From the NCBI GenBank assembly GCA_037043455.1, contig JAWPHD010001236.1, positions 278,898 through 342,897 on the forward strand: a DNA stretch of 64,000 bases, written 5' to 3'. The notes under the pieces are model-generated. The model had not been told where the DNA came from. It was given only the letters and a program-made list of their open reading frames with translations, and made no database searches. The stretch's first letter is position 1. Each line of letters starts with the position of its first letter. Shown piece after piece: positions 1 to 11,356 of the stretch. The stretch is from Cyrtodaria siliqua. Lineage: Eukaryota; Mollusca; Bivalvia; Adapedonta; Hiatellidae. Both the position numbers and the translations under genes were made by a program.

Positions 1-252
1 GACCTCTTGTCCCCGCCTTTTACGTAAAAGTGTCATATTTGGGATTGTTACCTGTTACCCCAACCCACATCTTTACTGAAGATGTTATTCAAACAATTAT
101 TCACTAGCTATTCAAATAATATGTGCTACGCACTGTCCTTTTCCTAAACATTGACGGATACCCTAGTGAGAACTGTTCCAAGAACTGTTTCCATTCAAGC
201 ATTATATATACCATGTGACCAGGCTTGGTTCAGTCTATAATGCAATTAGTGT

Positions 253-376
253 CTGTATAGTTTATATAGACTGCCTGATTTGAGAGTTTCCGGCCTCTGT
301 GTATCCAACCACCTCTGTATAGTTTATATAGACTGCCTGATTTGAGAGTTTCCGGCCTCTGTGTATCCAACCACCT
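253..376. repeat. 62-bp tandem duplication
   Basis: Two consecutive, apparently identical 62-bp copies (253-314 and 315-376) lie about 200 bp upstream of the phosphatase start codon. A pyrimidine tract followed by AAG at 420-437 just downstream could be the 3' splice site of a 5'-UTR intron, which would place the duplication in an intron or promoter. The perfect identity suggests a recent event or an assembly duplication. Confidence 0.9.
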
Positions 377-570
377 TAAACCATACACAAAGGCATACTA
401 TTAGTTTTAATCAAGATGTTGTTTTTTTCTCTTTAAGGTACTTTCCATAAGACTCACTGGCAAATACGAACATAATTGTGAAGAAGATTTTCGGAAAAGC
501 CGCGCACATTTTGACGGTGTTGCTGCACATTTTGAACAAATAGCATACAGTTGAAGTATTTACATACACA

Positions 571-1398
571 ATGACATCCTTAATCGCTTATCTGCTATCA
601 TTGGTGGTCCGAACAAAGTCCATAAAACGGACAAACAAATATAAACTCCCTCTACCATTTGTATGCCACAGAGAAATCGATGAAGCCGCGATTGTTGAAC
701 GTTCTGTTTTTGTTATTGGCGACGTTCATGGTTGCTTGGATGAAATGTGCGAACTTATGCAAGATGCGAGAAAAATAGACAATACCACGGTATTCGTTTT
801 TGTAGGTGATTTGGTGAATAAAGGTCCAAAGAGCGTCGAAGTTGTAAGAAAGATCAGATCGATGGGTGATGACGCCATTGCTGTCAGAGGAAATCACGAC
901 GAGGGAGCACTGAGGGAAGTCCGGAGTTACAAACAAGACATTAACTACACGAACCCAGAACGGTATCAATGGATCACGGAGCTAGATGACGATGATATAG
1001 AATTTCTAAATCAGTTGCCTTATACAGTGTCCATACCGTCACTGAATGCGTTGATAGTGCACGCTGGTATAGTGCCAGGAAAGCCACTGGCGTTACAGGA
1101 ACTGAATGCCCTGACCAATATGAGAAACATCGTTAATGAAGGAGACCCGTTCTGGACTAAAGGCTTGGTAGGTCATAATGTAACGGGCAAAGGTCAAAGC
1201 TGGGTAACTTTTTGGACTGGACCACAACACGTGTACTTCGGGCACGATGCGAGGAGATCGCTACAGCTCAGTGCGTTCGCGACTGGATTGGACACGGGGT
1301 GTTGTTACGGAGGGAAACTCACAGGTGTGTTTATAAATGGGTGTAAGAAATTACTGTCGGTGAAGTCCAGACAAGAGTATAACTTTGACGACGATTGA
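571..1398 (+). CDS. ApaH-like (ALPH-type) metallophosphatase, single exon
   Basis: This 275-residue protein belongs to the calcineurin-like PPP metallophosphatase superfamily and looks most like the ApaH-like branch. All metal-binding signature blocks are present in order: GDVHG at residues 50-54, GDLVNKG at 79-85, GNHD at 107-110, HAG at 164-166 and GHDA at 224-227, followed by LDTGC at 240-244. ApaH-like enzymes hydrolyse dinucleoside polyphosphates or mRNA caps; the substrate here is inferred. The first 13 residues are hydrophobic but too short for a clear signal peptide. The ATG at 571 is the first in the frame, and the codons run without introns to TGA at 1396-1398. An AATAAA lies at 2181-2186, giving a plausible 3' UTR of about 0.8 kb. 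A 5'-UTR intron may end at 437. The gene appears intact. Confidence 0.88.
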   Translation: MTSLIAYLLSLVVRTKSIKRTNKYKLPLPFVCHREIDEAAIVERSVFVIGDVHGCLDEMCELMQDARKIDNTTVFVFVGDLVNKGPKSVEVVRKIRSMGDDAIAVRGNHDEGALREVRSYKQDINYTNPERYQWITELDDDDIEFLNQLPYTVSIPSLNALIVHAGIVPGKPLALQELNALTNMRNIVNEGDPFWTKGLVGHNVTGKGQSWVTFWTGPQHVYFGHDARRSLQLSAFATGLDTGCCYGGKLTGVFINGCKKLLSVKSRQEYNFDDD

Positions 1399-2200
1399 CA
1401 ATATGTCGTTACCAAACATGATATATGTCTATGGTACCGTTTCAATCTCATTAAAATCAGATCAAAATTACGCTTTGATACTCTCCGCTTCCATCTCATA
1501 GATGAGAGAATCGTAGCGTGATTGGTCCAGTTTTCGTCAACATTCCATTGTCATGTAATGCAATCGTTTCTTGATTCTATATCTATTTATTTTACTTATG
1601 CTGCATCACGCACATGTGGCGGCATCAGTGTTGGAAACTAATCAAAACTATATCAGATTAATAATAATAATAATAATAACTATAGTACTCTAGGATATTT
1701 TTAAGAAAACGTTAAATATATTTGTTTTCAAATAACATGTGTGTTTTTTTGTTGTTGTTTTGTTATTTTAATTTTGTATATTTGTGTTTAGTTCCGAGCG
1801 CACTCTTTTGATAAACAGCTACCTGCAAAGTGGGATAACTGTAAAAACATCAACTGAACAAAATTCCTAATTACTCACTTCCGTATCTTAAAGGCTTTTT
1901 ATATGTTTAGAATAGTTGTGTGATAAATATTTTGTTTTGACCAATGTTTGTAAAAAAAAAAAAAATTGTTTATTTTTTTTATATATTTAGAGAATTACCC
2001 TCCTTCTATGAAAACGTGCAATGTGCCGATAAAACAGAAACCATGAATTAAAGTCCGCTTAAAGCCGTAAACTTCTAACTGAATATCGTTTGAAATTCAA
2101 GTAACAGTAATTCCGCGTTAACATTAAATATTTGAAAATTTCTCATTTGTAGTGGTAATGCCAGTAAATCATGATGTCAAAATAAATTTAATTGGTATAT
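1399..2200 (+). other. Probable 3' UTR of the phosphatase gene
   Basis: This non-coding, AT-rich stretch contains an (AAT)n microsatellite near 1660-1680, an A-run near 1950-1965 and an AATAAA polyadenylation signal at 2181-2186. No other gene is visible. The length assigned to the UTR is inference. Confidence 0.4.
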
Positions 2201-2503
2201 TTTAGAAAAAGGAACATCGAAAGCTGCACGAATTCAAAGTACTTAACAAAATCCTAAGTATCAAGTTGTATATGTTATAATTTAATTCTAAGAAAACACA
2301 TCGACTTGAAAGTTTTAAAATGTATTCATGCAATAATTTCTTATGATATTTTATAATTGTTAAATATTGGTTAAAAATCATGAGGGTGCATGAACGTAAA
2401 TATATAAAAATACATGTAGTGTATAACACGATGTTAAATGACTGTGAAATATATCCTCGCAAAAAAAACTGGGTTTCACAGTTGAAACACTTATTGTCCT
2501 CTC

Positions 2504-3046
2504 TTGGGTTTTGTGATATGGTTACAACAAAGTGTTGGTAATCGTAATTTAATTATTGCAGTAATAAAGCAACAGTTAAATGCCAATTTCGTTCAAAATA
2601 GGCATAGTCGATTAGATATTTCCACTAGAGCAGTGTTTTATAGAAGCTTTGCATCTTTTCAGTTTCAACCATATCTTGATAATATAAAAAAATTCAAACT
2701 ATGTCAAGCACTTATCAAATTACGGTCGGGAGTCATCTCGTGACAATGGTTGCAAATTGAAGATGGAAGATGGGTTAAACTAAGCAGAATTCTTGTTAAT
2801 GATAGATTATGCGTATTTTGTAATGAACTTGAAGATGAATTTCATGTTGTGTTGGAATGCTCAACGCACACTGTCTTACGAAAGCAATAAATTCCACAAT
2901 ATTTTTACAAGAGGCCAGACATGATGACATTTTTGGAATTACTAAATTCACAAAGTAAAGTATATACATGTATTCACAAGCGTTGTACCTTTGTTTCAAA
3001 AGCATTTAAATTACGAAACGAAACATTATTTAGAAATTAGTAAATA
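2504..3046 (+). mobile_element. LINE-type retrotransposon, ORF2 C-terminal fragment
   Basis: The frame starting near 2504 reads as the region downstream of a reverse transcriptase (motifs such as FYRSFASFQFQPYLD). After an in-frame stop and a frameshift it continues as GRWVKLSRI and then a zinc-knuckle-like CVFCNELEDEFH...C (C-x2-C-x7-H-x4-C) near 2815-2865. A further stop and a weak tail follow to about 3046. The same C-terminal module occurs on the opposite strand at 25457-25881, so these are two copies of one family. The copy is broken by stops and lacks the RT and endonuclease domains. Confidence 0.75.
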
Positions 3047-3589
3047 TAGGTAATTATTTTACCGAATGTATTATGAAATGTATGTTTCAGTTTTTATTTA
3101 TATTATGTAATAATACGCCTTCTCAATGTTTAAGTCCACTTAACGAATGATAGACATTGTTGTGCGCGTGAGTGAGTGCGTGCGTGCGTGCCTGCATAAG
3201 TGCATTTTGCTGTGACCGTCTCAGATTAACTAACGTTTATTGTTTGTAAAATCCTACACTGTTGTCAGCAATTGAATAGCAACTATTAATAACTATTAAA
3301 AATCCGTGGTGGATTAAAAATAAAAATGCCAAAAATGCAATAACAACTGAGGGGGTATTGGGGTGGAGGGATATGATCTCTACTACCGATAAATCGTTCA
3401 ATTCTATTTTATTTTGAACTTGATTTATTATAAGAGCGTCTTTGAGATTATGATGAAAGTTTTGTTCATGGGATTGTTTTGATTTGCTACGTCAACATGG
3501 CTAATCTTGGGCCATCGTATCCAGACATTGGTTGCGACCATTTTAATCGTGTAACAGAAGACGACAAGAATGAATGAATGGTGTTTTAC
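3047..3589. other. Intergenic, simple repeat only
   Basis: No gene is visible. A short GTGC/GAGT-rich microsatellite lies at about 3163-3192. The remainder is AT-rich spacer between two retroelement fragments. Confidence 0.5.
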
Positions 3590-3792
3590 GGCACGTCGAC
3601 ACAAAAATAGGTCATATTGTGCACAAAAACTGATGAAAGATGAAGAAAGGAAGTAGTAATTAAAAATTAATGTAAATATATAAAGATAAAACTATTTACA
3701 AATAAGGGATGATATATTATATAAACTATATATGTAAATCAAAAAATGCACGTCAACGGGTATATAAACAAATAAATATATATAAGAACATA

Positions 3793-4143
3793 TTATAATG
3801 ATTTATATAGTCTGATTTCTTTCAGGAAATCTAAAACAAGACTAAAATCTATAGTATCAAATAACTCTTTCATAGTATTAACATTGTAGTACCTAGTCAG
3901 TCTAAACATTCCAACAAGATGTGTGTCTACACATTCCAACAAGATGTGTTTGACCGTTAACGGTGCGAAGCAGGGTATACATTCTGGTAATTGCTCACCT
4001 TGTAATAAATATGAATGGCTATAACGTGCATGCCCTATCATGCACCGGGCTAGGACAACTTCTTCTCGACGAATGGTTCTACTAGAAGAACGCCATCCTC
4101 CCAGTAACGGTTTAATTGAATGGAATTTATTTTTAACTGACAA
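3793..4143 (-). pseudogene. LINE ORF2 C-terminal domain
   Basis: This 116-codon open stretch continues the element after the RNase H. It contains EEVVLARCMIGHARYSHSYL and a Cys/His cluster (CIPCFAPLTVKHILLEC), typical of the C-terminus of this LINE group. The 3' part of the same segment recurs at 52258-52335. Confidence 0.75.
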
Positions 4144-4224
4144 ATCCCAAGCGGTTTGCCAAGAGTTACGAATATATGTAATACAACTTTTAAAATCAGT
4201 ATAAGGTAATTTGACATTATATAT

Positions 4225-4722
4225 ATGTAAACCTAATGCTGCTTTAGCAGCACTATCAGCTCTATCATTACCACGTATTCCTTGGAAGGATTATTACATG
4301 GCTTGGTAGCCAGCAGAAAATAATAACATTATCAACTATAAGAGAATTGTACTTTTCTAAAAGTTGCAGCACAACTGGGTAATCATGTTTCATATTACCC
4401 AGAGCTTGAAGAGATGAAAGGGGATCAGAAAATATATCAAAATGGTCATCATCAGATTCCTGAATATAGTTTAAGGCAAGTTCTATTGCTTAAGTTCAGC
4501 TGAAAAGATAGAGGCCTTGTCAGGCAGGCGGCTCTTTATGCTGTGTTTGTGAACAACAGATGCTGCAGCTACCGTATCTCCATCTTTAGAACCATCTGTG
4601 TATATATGGTGAACGTTACTGTATTTCGATTTAATTTCATTAAATTTGCTTTGAAAGACCGTAGGGTCTGTACTGGATTTGTTACTATTACAAAGATCGA
4701 AAATAATTGTTGGTGTTTCCAA
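4225..4722 (-). pseudogene. LINE RNase H domain, broken
   Basis: IYTDGSK (first catalytic Asp) lies near 4590, IFSAEL (Glu) near 4500, and GNDRADSAAKAAL (downstream Asp motif) near 4245-4280. Two stop-rich stretches separate the motifs. Presence of RNase H supports the I-superclade assignment. Confidence 0.75.
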
Positions 4723-5087
4723 AGTCCACGGTTGAATTTGTGGTTCTTTGTATTAGGCAATCAGTTTAGGTCGATTTCAGTGTCTCTTAATTTTGGTTTA
4801 ATACGAAGACCAAATGGTCGAATGGCCTTCGGTTTTCGATCAAAAGGAGGTTCATAACTAGGATTAAAAACAGTATCGAAAGTTGGGTTTGAATGGTTAG
4901 ACTGTAAGTTAATGGCATACTGAAGCGCTAATTTTTCCCGTCTATGAGACAGTGATGGTTCATTAGCTTCAGCATATAGATTTTCGGCTGGTGTTGTACG
5001 AAAGTCTCCTAAGGCGACTCAGTCGTAATCCTTGATTATGTACCGGATCGAGCATCTGCAAGTATGACTTGCGAGTCGATCCATATA

Positions 5088-6328
5088 TTATTGAGCCGTA
5101 GTCCAGCTTGGATCTGATAAGAGGTCTATAAAGTTGTAAAAGTACTTTACGATCTGCTCCCCAGATAGTGTTTGCAAAACTTTAAGTAAATTAAGAGCTT
5201 TAAGGCGCTTGGCCTTCAAGTATTTAATGTGTGGTATAAACGTTAATTTACGGTCGAAAATAAAACCAAGGAATTTTGTCTCATCCACTACTGGTATTGG
5301 TGACCCATCCAGTGGTGTTAGACGAGGGTCTTCATGATGCTTACGTAGTTGACAAAAGTGCATACAATTAGTTTTAGATTTAAAAAATTTAAAACCATTT
5401 TCGTCCGACCAGGTCTGAAGTTTATTGAGATATTGTTGAAGTTGTCTCTCAATAGTGTTCATGTTTTTGCACGATAACATATAACAAAGTCGTCAACATA
5501 TAGAGTGTAATTCATACCAGGATTGATGCATTTAACTTAACTATTATTTTTTTATATTAAAACGGGTGACGGAGAGTATGCTGTCCTATGGCACACTCAT
5601 CTCCTGTTCTTTAATGTCAGAGAGGGTTGAACCCATTCGGACACAAAACTGTCTATCATCTAAGAAATTCTCTATAAAAATTGGTAATCGGCCTCTAAGA
5701 CCAAGGTCATAAAGATCATTCATGATACCGTACTTCCATGCAGTATCGTAAGCTTTCTCCAAGTCAAAACATACAGCGTCTAGATGTTCTTTCTTAACGA
5801 AAGCTTCCCTAATACTAGTAAGTGATTCAAATCGAATGAGATTGTCTGTTGTGCCTCGTTGGCGCCGAAATCCATTTTGATACTTCGTTATCAGTTTGCT
5901 GGATTCCGGGTACCAAAGGAGTCTCTCATTAATTATTCTTTCAATGGTTTTACATATACAACTCGTTAAAGCAATAGGGCGATAATTTATTGGGTCCGTA
6001 TGATCCTTTCCATGTTTGGGGACTTTAATAACGATTGCTTCCAGTCAAAAATCGGGGAAGTTTCCCGTAACCCACACCATATTAAATATATCAAGCAGGG
6101 TAGAGAGACAGGTTTCAGGTAGATGTTTTAATAATTGATAATGGATATCATCAGGACCAGCTGATTATCATGAGCCTTTTTAAGGGAAGTTCTTTGAGAG
6201 TGAACAGTGTATTTCTCCAAATCTTTAGACTTGAAGTTCAGCTTCTTCTGTTCTTTTATCTTTTTATTTTTTAGAAAATTTGGTTGACACTTTTCAGAAG
6301 TAGAGTTTTCAGAAAACGTTTCTGCCAA
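5088..6328 (-). pseudogene. LINE reverse transcriptase domain, broken
   Basis: On the minus strand the RT palm motifs can be followed across frames: a QNGFRRQRGTTDNL block near 5870, AVCFDLEKAYDTAWKYG near 5770 (motif A), and YVDDF near 5500 (motif C, catalytic Asp pair). Several stops interrupt the domain between them, so it is inactive. Confidence 0.8.
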
Positions 6329-6809
6329 AATGTTTGTAATATCTTTGACAGATGTAATATCACCATTATCAGTTTTAAGATGATTTACACGACCAGAATT
6401 ACCTTTACCGTTTATTCCGGACCATGTACCACGTCTTCTTAAGAGATGAGCGAGAGTTCAGCCTAGAGACATAAGATCTCCAGGATTTCCTCTTGCTATC
6501 CTTAATAGTACGACGGGCTTTCGCGCGAAAAACTCTAAAATTATCTAAATTAGTTTGAGTTGACCGCAAGTTAAAAGCATTCAATGCAGCTTTACGATCG
6601 CTGACTGCCTTTTTGCAGTCATTATCGTATCATGGTTTATGTGGGCGTTTTGGATTTGCCGAGGTTTTTGGAATAGTTTGATCAGCTATATCATGAAGAG
6701 TTTTAGTAAAAAGAGCAGTTGCGTCTTCGACATCCTCGAAAACGGAAGGCTTTAATCGTTCCTCGCAAAGGGATTAAAACGTATCCCAATCAGCTTTGCG
6801 AAGTTTCCA

Positions 6810-7345
6810 TCATCGAGTTTTTTTTAGAAGTGGAGGGTCGATATTTTTAAGAATTATGGGGAAGTGGTCACTTCCACATAGGTCGTCACCAACACTCCAC
6901 GAAAAATCCATCAAGAGCGTTGGATCGCATATTGTTAAATCAATGGAAGAATGAGAGCCTGTAGCTGGATGTATATAAGTATTTGATTTGTTATCATTAA
7001 AAAGGCACAAATTGTTTTTGGCTGAGAAATCCTCAACTTTCTTGCCTTTATCGTTTATATCTTTACAACCCCAAATATAGCTGTGTGCATTTAAATCACC
7101 CAAGAGTATAAAAGGTGATGGTAATTGTGCAACTAGGTGATTTAGATCGAAGAACTATGTGGTAAATATAAGGAGCATATTGTTATAACTCTGTGCATCG
7201 TAACACTGACCGCAACAGTTCTGTGAGGAATGTTTTGATTGACAAGAATCGAAACTCCCAGTAGCTTTACCTTTTGTATCACAAATGTAGTTATATAATG
7301 AATAGTTTTTAAAAGATATACAAGTTTCTTGAAGACAAAATGCAA
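6810..7345 (-). pseudogene. LINE APE-type endonuclease domain, broken
   Basis: A CLQET-type motif lies near 7320-7345. GDLNAHSYIWG starts at 7103, SSIDLTICDP is near 6930, and GSDHFPI is near 6850. These are conserved blocks of AP-endonuclease-like domains that nick target DNA for LINE insertion. Stops near 7140 break the frame. Confidence 0.8.
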
Positions 7346-7859
7346 CAGGGTTGTGTTTATTTAAAAGTAAGCTGATCGTATCATAATTAGTTTTTTTCGG
7401 CCTTTGGGGTTGGCAGACTTTGGAGACTTTGGGAGTTCCAGATGTGCTGGATCATCAACCTCCATCTCCAAATCTGTTGTGCAGTACAATCGGATCATCA
7501 GATCCTTTTGACTGCTTCCCTAAGCTGGGAGTTTTCTTTTTTCTTGCTGTCACATCCGTGGCAGCAGTTCTGCGTGGTGACGAACTCTTAAGAGAGTCTT
7601 GGGAGAGTCCGTCTATTTCGAAATAGATGAAGTAGATGCAGTAGGTGTAGGAGTTGTTGAGGATATAGTTGAAGGAGTGTTAGGCTTGGAAGCTACAAGA
7701 GGTTTGGGAGCTTGTGAGGCTGAAGATGTTTTAGAGGAATTCTGAACAGAGAGTGGAATAGTACTAAACGTTGTCGGAGTCTGTTGGTCAGGTCAACACG
7801 GTCTGCGCCGCGATTGAACCGGTAGCTGGTTTCTCAACCCTACTCGCATCGGCATAAGA

Positions 7860-8700
7860 TTTGTCAGATGGAGCGAGCGGAGTAAGACTCTCAACAAGCT
7901 TTCTAGCTTCAGGAAAATAAATGGTTTTTTTAATCTTAACTTTCTTTATTTTCCTCTCGTTCTTCCACTTCGGACACTCCTTAGAGAAAGCCAGTGGGTC
8001 CCCTTGCAGTTAACGCAAGCGGCGGGATTTTTTCAATTCGCGAAGTCGCTGTGACGCTCCTGGCCGCAAAGGGCACATACATGAGCAGCTCGCTTGCATC
8101 TTTCTCTATGGTGACCAAAGAGTTGACAGTTAAAACATCGAAGAGGGTTCGGAATAAAAGGGTCAACTGGTAGAATGATATATCCAGTCTTGATGGTCTG
8201 AAGATTTGGTGTGCTGAAAGTAAGCACAAAAGTATTGGTAGGAGTAAGTTTGCCACCCCGCCTGGTACTGATGCGCGTTACCCCAGTCACACATTGAGAC
8301 TTAAGATTATGAGTAATTTCTTCAATATTGCAGTGCTCCTTTTCCCTGGAGCGTACTACTCCCTTTAAAGAATTGAGAGAAATGTGAAGAATAATCGCAA
8401 CACGGATGTTTACAAAATGTTTGAATGAATTTTAAGGAGATTGTTAGAGTGTTTTTTTTTGGCACACTTTTCCATTATTGAGTTTTTAACACTCCTTGGC
8501 TCACCGGCGATGCCAAGTAAAGCCTTGGATATGGCAAAAGGAGAGAGTCTATTGATAGTTTTATCATCCTCTAGAGAGATCATATTAAGGAAACGAGGCC
8601 AATTTAAATGAGAAATATCCTCATCAGATTCAGATTCGGACTCTTCTCTAAATCGTTTAAAACCAGCAGGAGTAGTTTTTTGTACGTATTTGGGTCCCAT
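7860..8700 (-). pseudogene. LINE ORF1 (gag-like, CCHC zinc knuckles), broken
   Basis: The likely start is ATG at 8698-8700 (MGPKYVQKT...). An acidic N-terminal stretch (REESESESDED) is followed by a conserved segment containing SKALLGIAGEPRSV, then an RNA-binding-like region and the zinc knuckle CFNCQLFGHHRERC (C-x2-C-x4-H-x4-C), and a second CxxC near 8050. The frame shifts near 8440 and stops near 8032. This is the nucleic-acid chaperone protein of the element. It overlaps no host gene. Confidence 0.75.
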
Positions 8701-8819
8701 AATGGGGAATTGATATTCATTCTCCACGCTTCTCACCCACCTCAGTGTCCAATAAGGAGACATTTGCTGTGGATAACCGACAGACAAATGCCAAGAATAC
8801 GTGAAGAGTATACTCATAT

Positions 8820-9400
8820 AAAACTAACGCATCAGACACCCCTACCCCATCCCATACCACCCAGCGGACATAACCCCTTAACTAAAAGGTCGAAGAGCCG
8901 CACTTATGTTGCGCCTAAAAGTGGAGTGAGTATAGCCATAGTGTATCTGATGTCCCTTCCCCCAGACCCCACCAATGACGTAGGAGGAAAATGTAAACAG
9001 TGTCATTTGAGACAAAAGTACAACAACAAAAATCACACCCAACCCCACCCACCCTGGGCCCCCGGACAGACGTCCGTCCAAGATTGCGAAATAACAAAAT
9101 CGTTTGATATGTTGTTTATATTTCATAGACGATTACATATACCACGTTATGTGCAAAAATGACATTGAATTTTTAGCGTATTTGAACTTTTGACCCCCAC
9201 CCCACCACCACCACTGAGGGCTCCTGGGCTCGGACAAAAATAATGTTTCTCTTGCACGCCGTCATCATATGTTGAAGTCATACCCTACGTTTCGTTGATT
9301 CCGTTCAGAGGTTTAGGAGAAGATGTGGTAACGGATGGACGGACGGACCGACAGACGGAGGCGATTTTAATATACCCTGTTTTTTTCAAAACGTGGGTAT
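8820..9400. repeat. Dispersed repeat with GGACGGAC tract
   Basis: This stretch is C/A-rich and contains a short GGACGGAC-like tract at about 9335-9358 followed by a T-run. The style matches dispersed repeats common in mollusc genomes. Open frames here are short and show no known domain. A similar CCGTCC tract occurs in the repeat at 49790-50430, but the rest does not obviously align. Confidence 0.4.
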
Positions 9401-10178
9401 AATTACTGAATTTCGTTTCGTTTGTGTGTTCTCAGCTATAGGGCGGTGGAACGAAATGTCCAAATATATTTCCAAATGAACCCAAATCTACCCAAATCCT
9501 TACCCATATCTACCACATTTAGGTTCAGAAGTCACAATAAAATATGTCATCGTAAATAGCATACGTACATCCACTAACACAATCCACCAGCATACATGAT
9601 TGATCGGCGTTAAAAGTGTGATGTATCCAACTGATAGATAGCCAAGGCTTTATATGCATTCTTGAAATAACGTAGCTACACAAATCAACAATACACATAC
9701 CTATAAAAATGCAATATAGAACCAAGTATATTACCCAAATCCATCGACATAAATGATTGATAGGCAACCGACTTTAACATGTCTGTCAAAAATCACGCAT
9801 TGGTGTCAAATCACGCTCAACACACAAACATGATCATGCATTCTAAAAAAAAATACCAAAATATTTTTTTCAGGGATTTTTTAAATAAAATTTAGTATAT
9901 TTTATACTAAAAGTAGTCTAGTTTAACCTGAATTTGTGTATAATGTGTGACTTAAATCAATTAAAGTATGATCATATGAACAGTATTACGAGTATAGCTA
10001 AAATTCGGGTTTCAGCGGACTTCACCCCCACTAACCCCTATGAAAAGGAGCAATCACCCTTTGGGCCCCATCTCACTCTTGACTTTCATTGGACCATGAC
10101 AGCTATGCTTTAAACGCATGACGTATTCATTTAAAGGTAACGTATGTGAACAAATCGACGAAACTATACCCATATCTA
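9401..10178. other. Intergenic, no gene seen
   Basis: AT-rich sequence upstream of the decayed PIPOX-like copy. Short frames are not supported by any recognised motif. Confidence 0.5.
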
Positions 10179-10238
10179 ATCAATCGGAACTGCCTCGTCG
10201 GATTCCGTCACGGAAATTGGCGAAGAGTTCCGATTGAT
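10179..10238. repeat. Imperfect palindrome
   Basis: ATCAATCGGAACT at 10179-10191 is mirrored by AGTTCCGATTGAT at 10226-10238, with partly complementary sequence between them, so the whole 60 bp can form a hairpin. It lies about 135 bp upstream of the first exon of the + PIPOX copy. Confidence 0.8.
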
Positions 10239-10249
10239 ATCTAATAAGT

Positions 10250-10314
10250 AAATGATAACACATCTGTTAACTCTGCTTAGTTATAAATGATAACACATCT
10301 GGTAACTCTGCTTA
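10250..10314. repeat. Short tandem duplication upstream of exon 1
   Basis: A unit of about 31 bp (AAATGATAACACATCTG followed by a CTCTGCTTA segment) occurs twice with one or two differences. A related sequence lies upstream of the intact minus-strand copy near 55020-55050, so this marks the promoter-side part of the inverted duplication. Confidence 0.8.
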
Positions 10315-10373
10315 TACATACTTCATATTAAGACAGATATTTAACAAAAGCATCTGAAAAGACAAACATAATA

Positions 10374-10487
10374 ATGGAGCGTGATGGACAGATTTATGAT
10401 GTCATAGTTGTAGGGGCTGGGATTGAGGGGTCGTCAACGGCTTACCATCTTGCCAAGAGGGGGAAGGATGTCCTTTTACTGGAACAG
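10374..10487 (+). pseudogene. PIPOX: PIPOX pseudogene exon 1
   Basis: Thirty-eight codons, intact, with the Rossmann-fold motif [19 protein letters not shown]. The donor is GTAATT at 10488. Length equals exon 1 of the intact copy. Confidence 0.85.
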
Positions 10488-10694
10488 GTAATTAACCGTT
10501 TCAGTATTTGGTTAGTGGTATACATAGTCCGTGTAATGTTGCAATCATACATTGCGTATTCGGTATTTAGATAAATGTATTGCACGATTTTTTTATAGCT
10601 GTCCAATTTCAATGTATAACGTTTCTTCGGTTATTGGTACCAACCCAGTTGATGTAGCATTTACACGAGACCAACATCAGTAATAAAGGACGTC

Positions 10695-10830
10695 TGGAGT
10701 GCGTGGCCTAGTGGTAGAGCTTTGCACTCCAGATCGAAATATCGTGGGTTTTATCCTCGCCTTGGCCATATTATGTGTCCTTGAGCAAGATAATTAATCC
10801 GCATTACTTAGTACTGGTTCTACCCAGGAA
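10695..10830 (+). mobile_element. tRNA-derived SINE fragment
   Basis: A pol III A-box-like TGGCCTAGTGG lies at 10704-10714 and a degenerate B box (GTGGGTTTTATCC) about 40 bp on, followed by a CCTTGAGCAAGATAATTAATCC block typical of invertebrate SINE bodies. It lies in intron 1 of the PIPOX pseudogene. Confidence 0.65.
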
Positions 10831-10992
10831 GGCATCGAGAGTGATTAATACAAGTTACAAGAACTTGTTTGACAATCGATGTAAAGGAGATATGTTTAAG
10901 CCAAAGGACGTCTGCGTTTGGACAAGTCGATCCAACATTTACAATTTAGTAATGTGTTGTTTATTTAGGAATCAAATTAAAAATTAAATATA

Positions 10993-11356
10993 CTGAGCAA
11001 AAAAAAGAAACTTTCCTCCATGTTTAAGTTAAATTACTAAAGGTATTCACCGTTTTAAGTATTTAAATTTATATATACAAATTTAAATTTAGGTGATCCA
11101 ATTGGCAAATTTTAGTTAAATCTTACACTTTAAATCTTACTAACCCAGACCTTTAATTGTTGTGATTTTCAATTTAGACCCCTCGTGACTTTGCTAGGGT
11201 GCCAAACCAAAATTTTAGATTGCAGCATAATTTTGACAACTGAAATTTATCCACGAGATAAACAAACTTAATTTTCTGTATACATTTTATACTGAAAACG
11301 GTGGATATCTGTAGTAATTTAACTTAAACATGGAGGAATGTTTGTTTTTTGCTCGG
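10993..11356. mobile_element. MITE with ~70-bp terminal inverted repeats, TA flanks
   Basis: The left end CTGAGCAAAAAAAAGAAAC is mirrored by the right end CCGAGCAAAAAACAAAC (minus strand). Both continue into CCTCCATGTTTAAGTTAAAT and similar sequence for about 70 bp. Both ends are flanked by TA (10991-10992 and 11357-11358), the duplication typical of Tc1/mariner-type elements. The interior is non-coding and 364 bp is a MITE-like size. It is absent from the corresponding intron of the intact copy as far as I can see. Confidence 0.85.

Larger units (their letters stand above)
3590..8700 (-). mobile_element. Near full-length, decayed I/Jockey-group LINE with RNase H
   Basis: Read on the minus strand, the usual order of a two-ORF non-LTR retrotransposon is visible: ORF1 gag-like from 8700 to about 7800, then ORF2 with APE endonuclease (about 7345-6810), reverse transcriptase (about 6330-5090), RNase H (about 4722-4225) and a C-terminal domain (4143-3793). 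The 3' UTR follows to about 3600-3660. Several frameshifts and stops interrupt each domain, so it cannot be active. The RNase H domain places it in the I superclade, Nimb/I-like by appearance. A 5'-truncated copy of its 3' end lies at 51735-52335. The subfamily name would need a database comparison. Confidence 0.85.

Noticed and set aside
3590..8700. Active LINE
   Set aside because: Every domain is interrupted by stops or frameshifts; no intact ORF2 remains. The same applies to the LINEs at 15950-20790 and 56010-58966.
8608..9162. A 184-codon plus-strand frame
   Set aside because: Its first part overlaps the antisense of the LINE ORF1 and the rest is C-rich repeat; no domain, no codon-use support.
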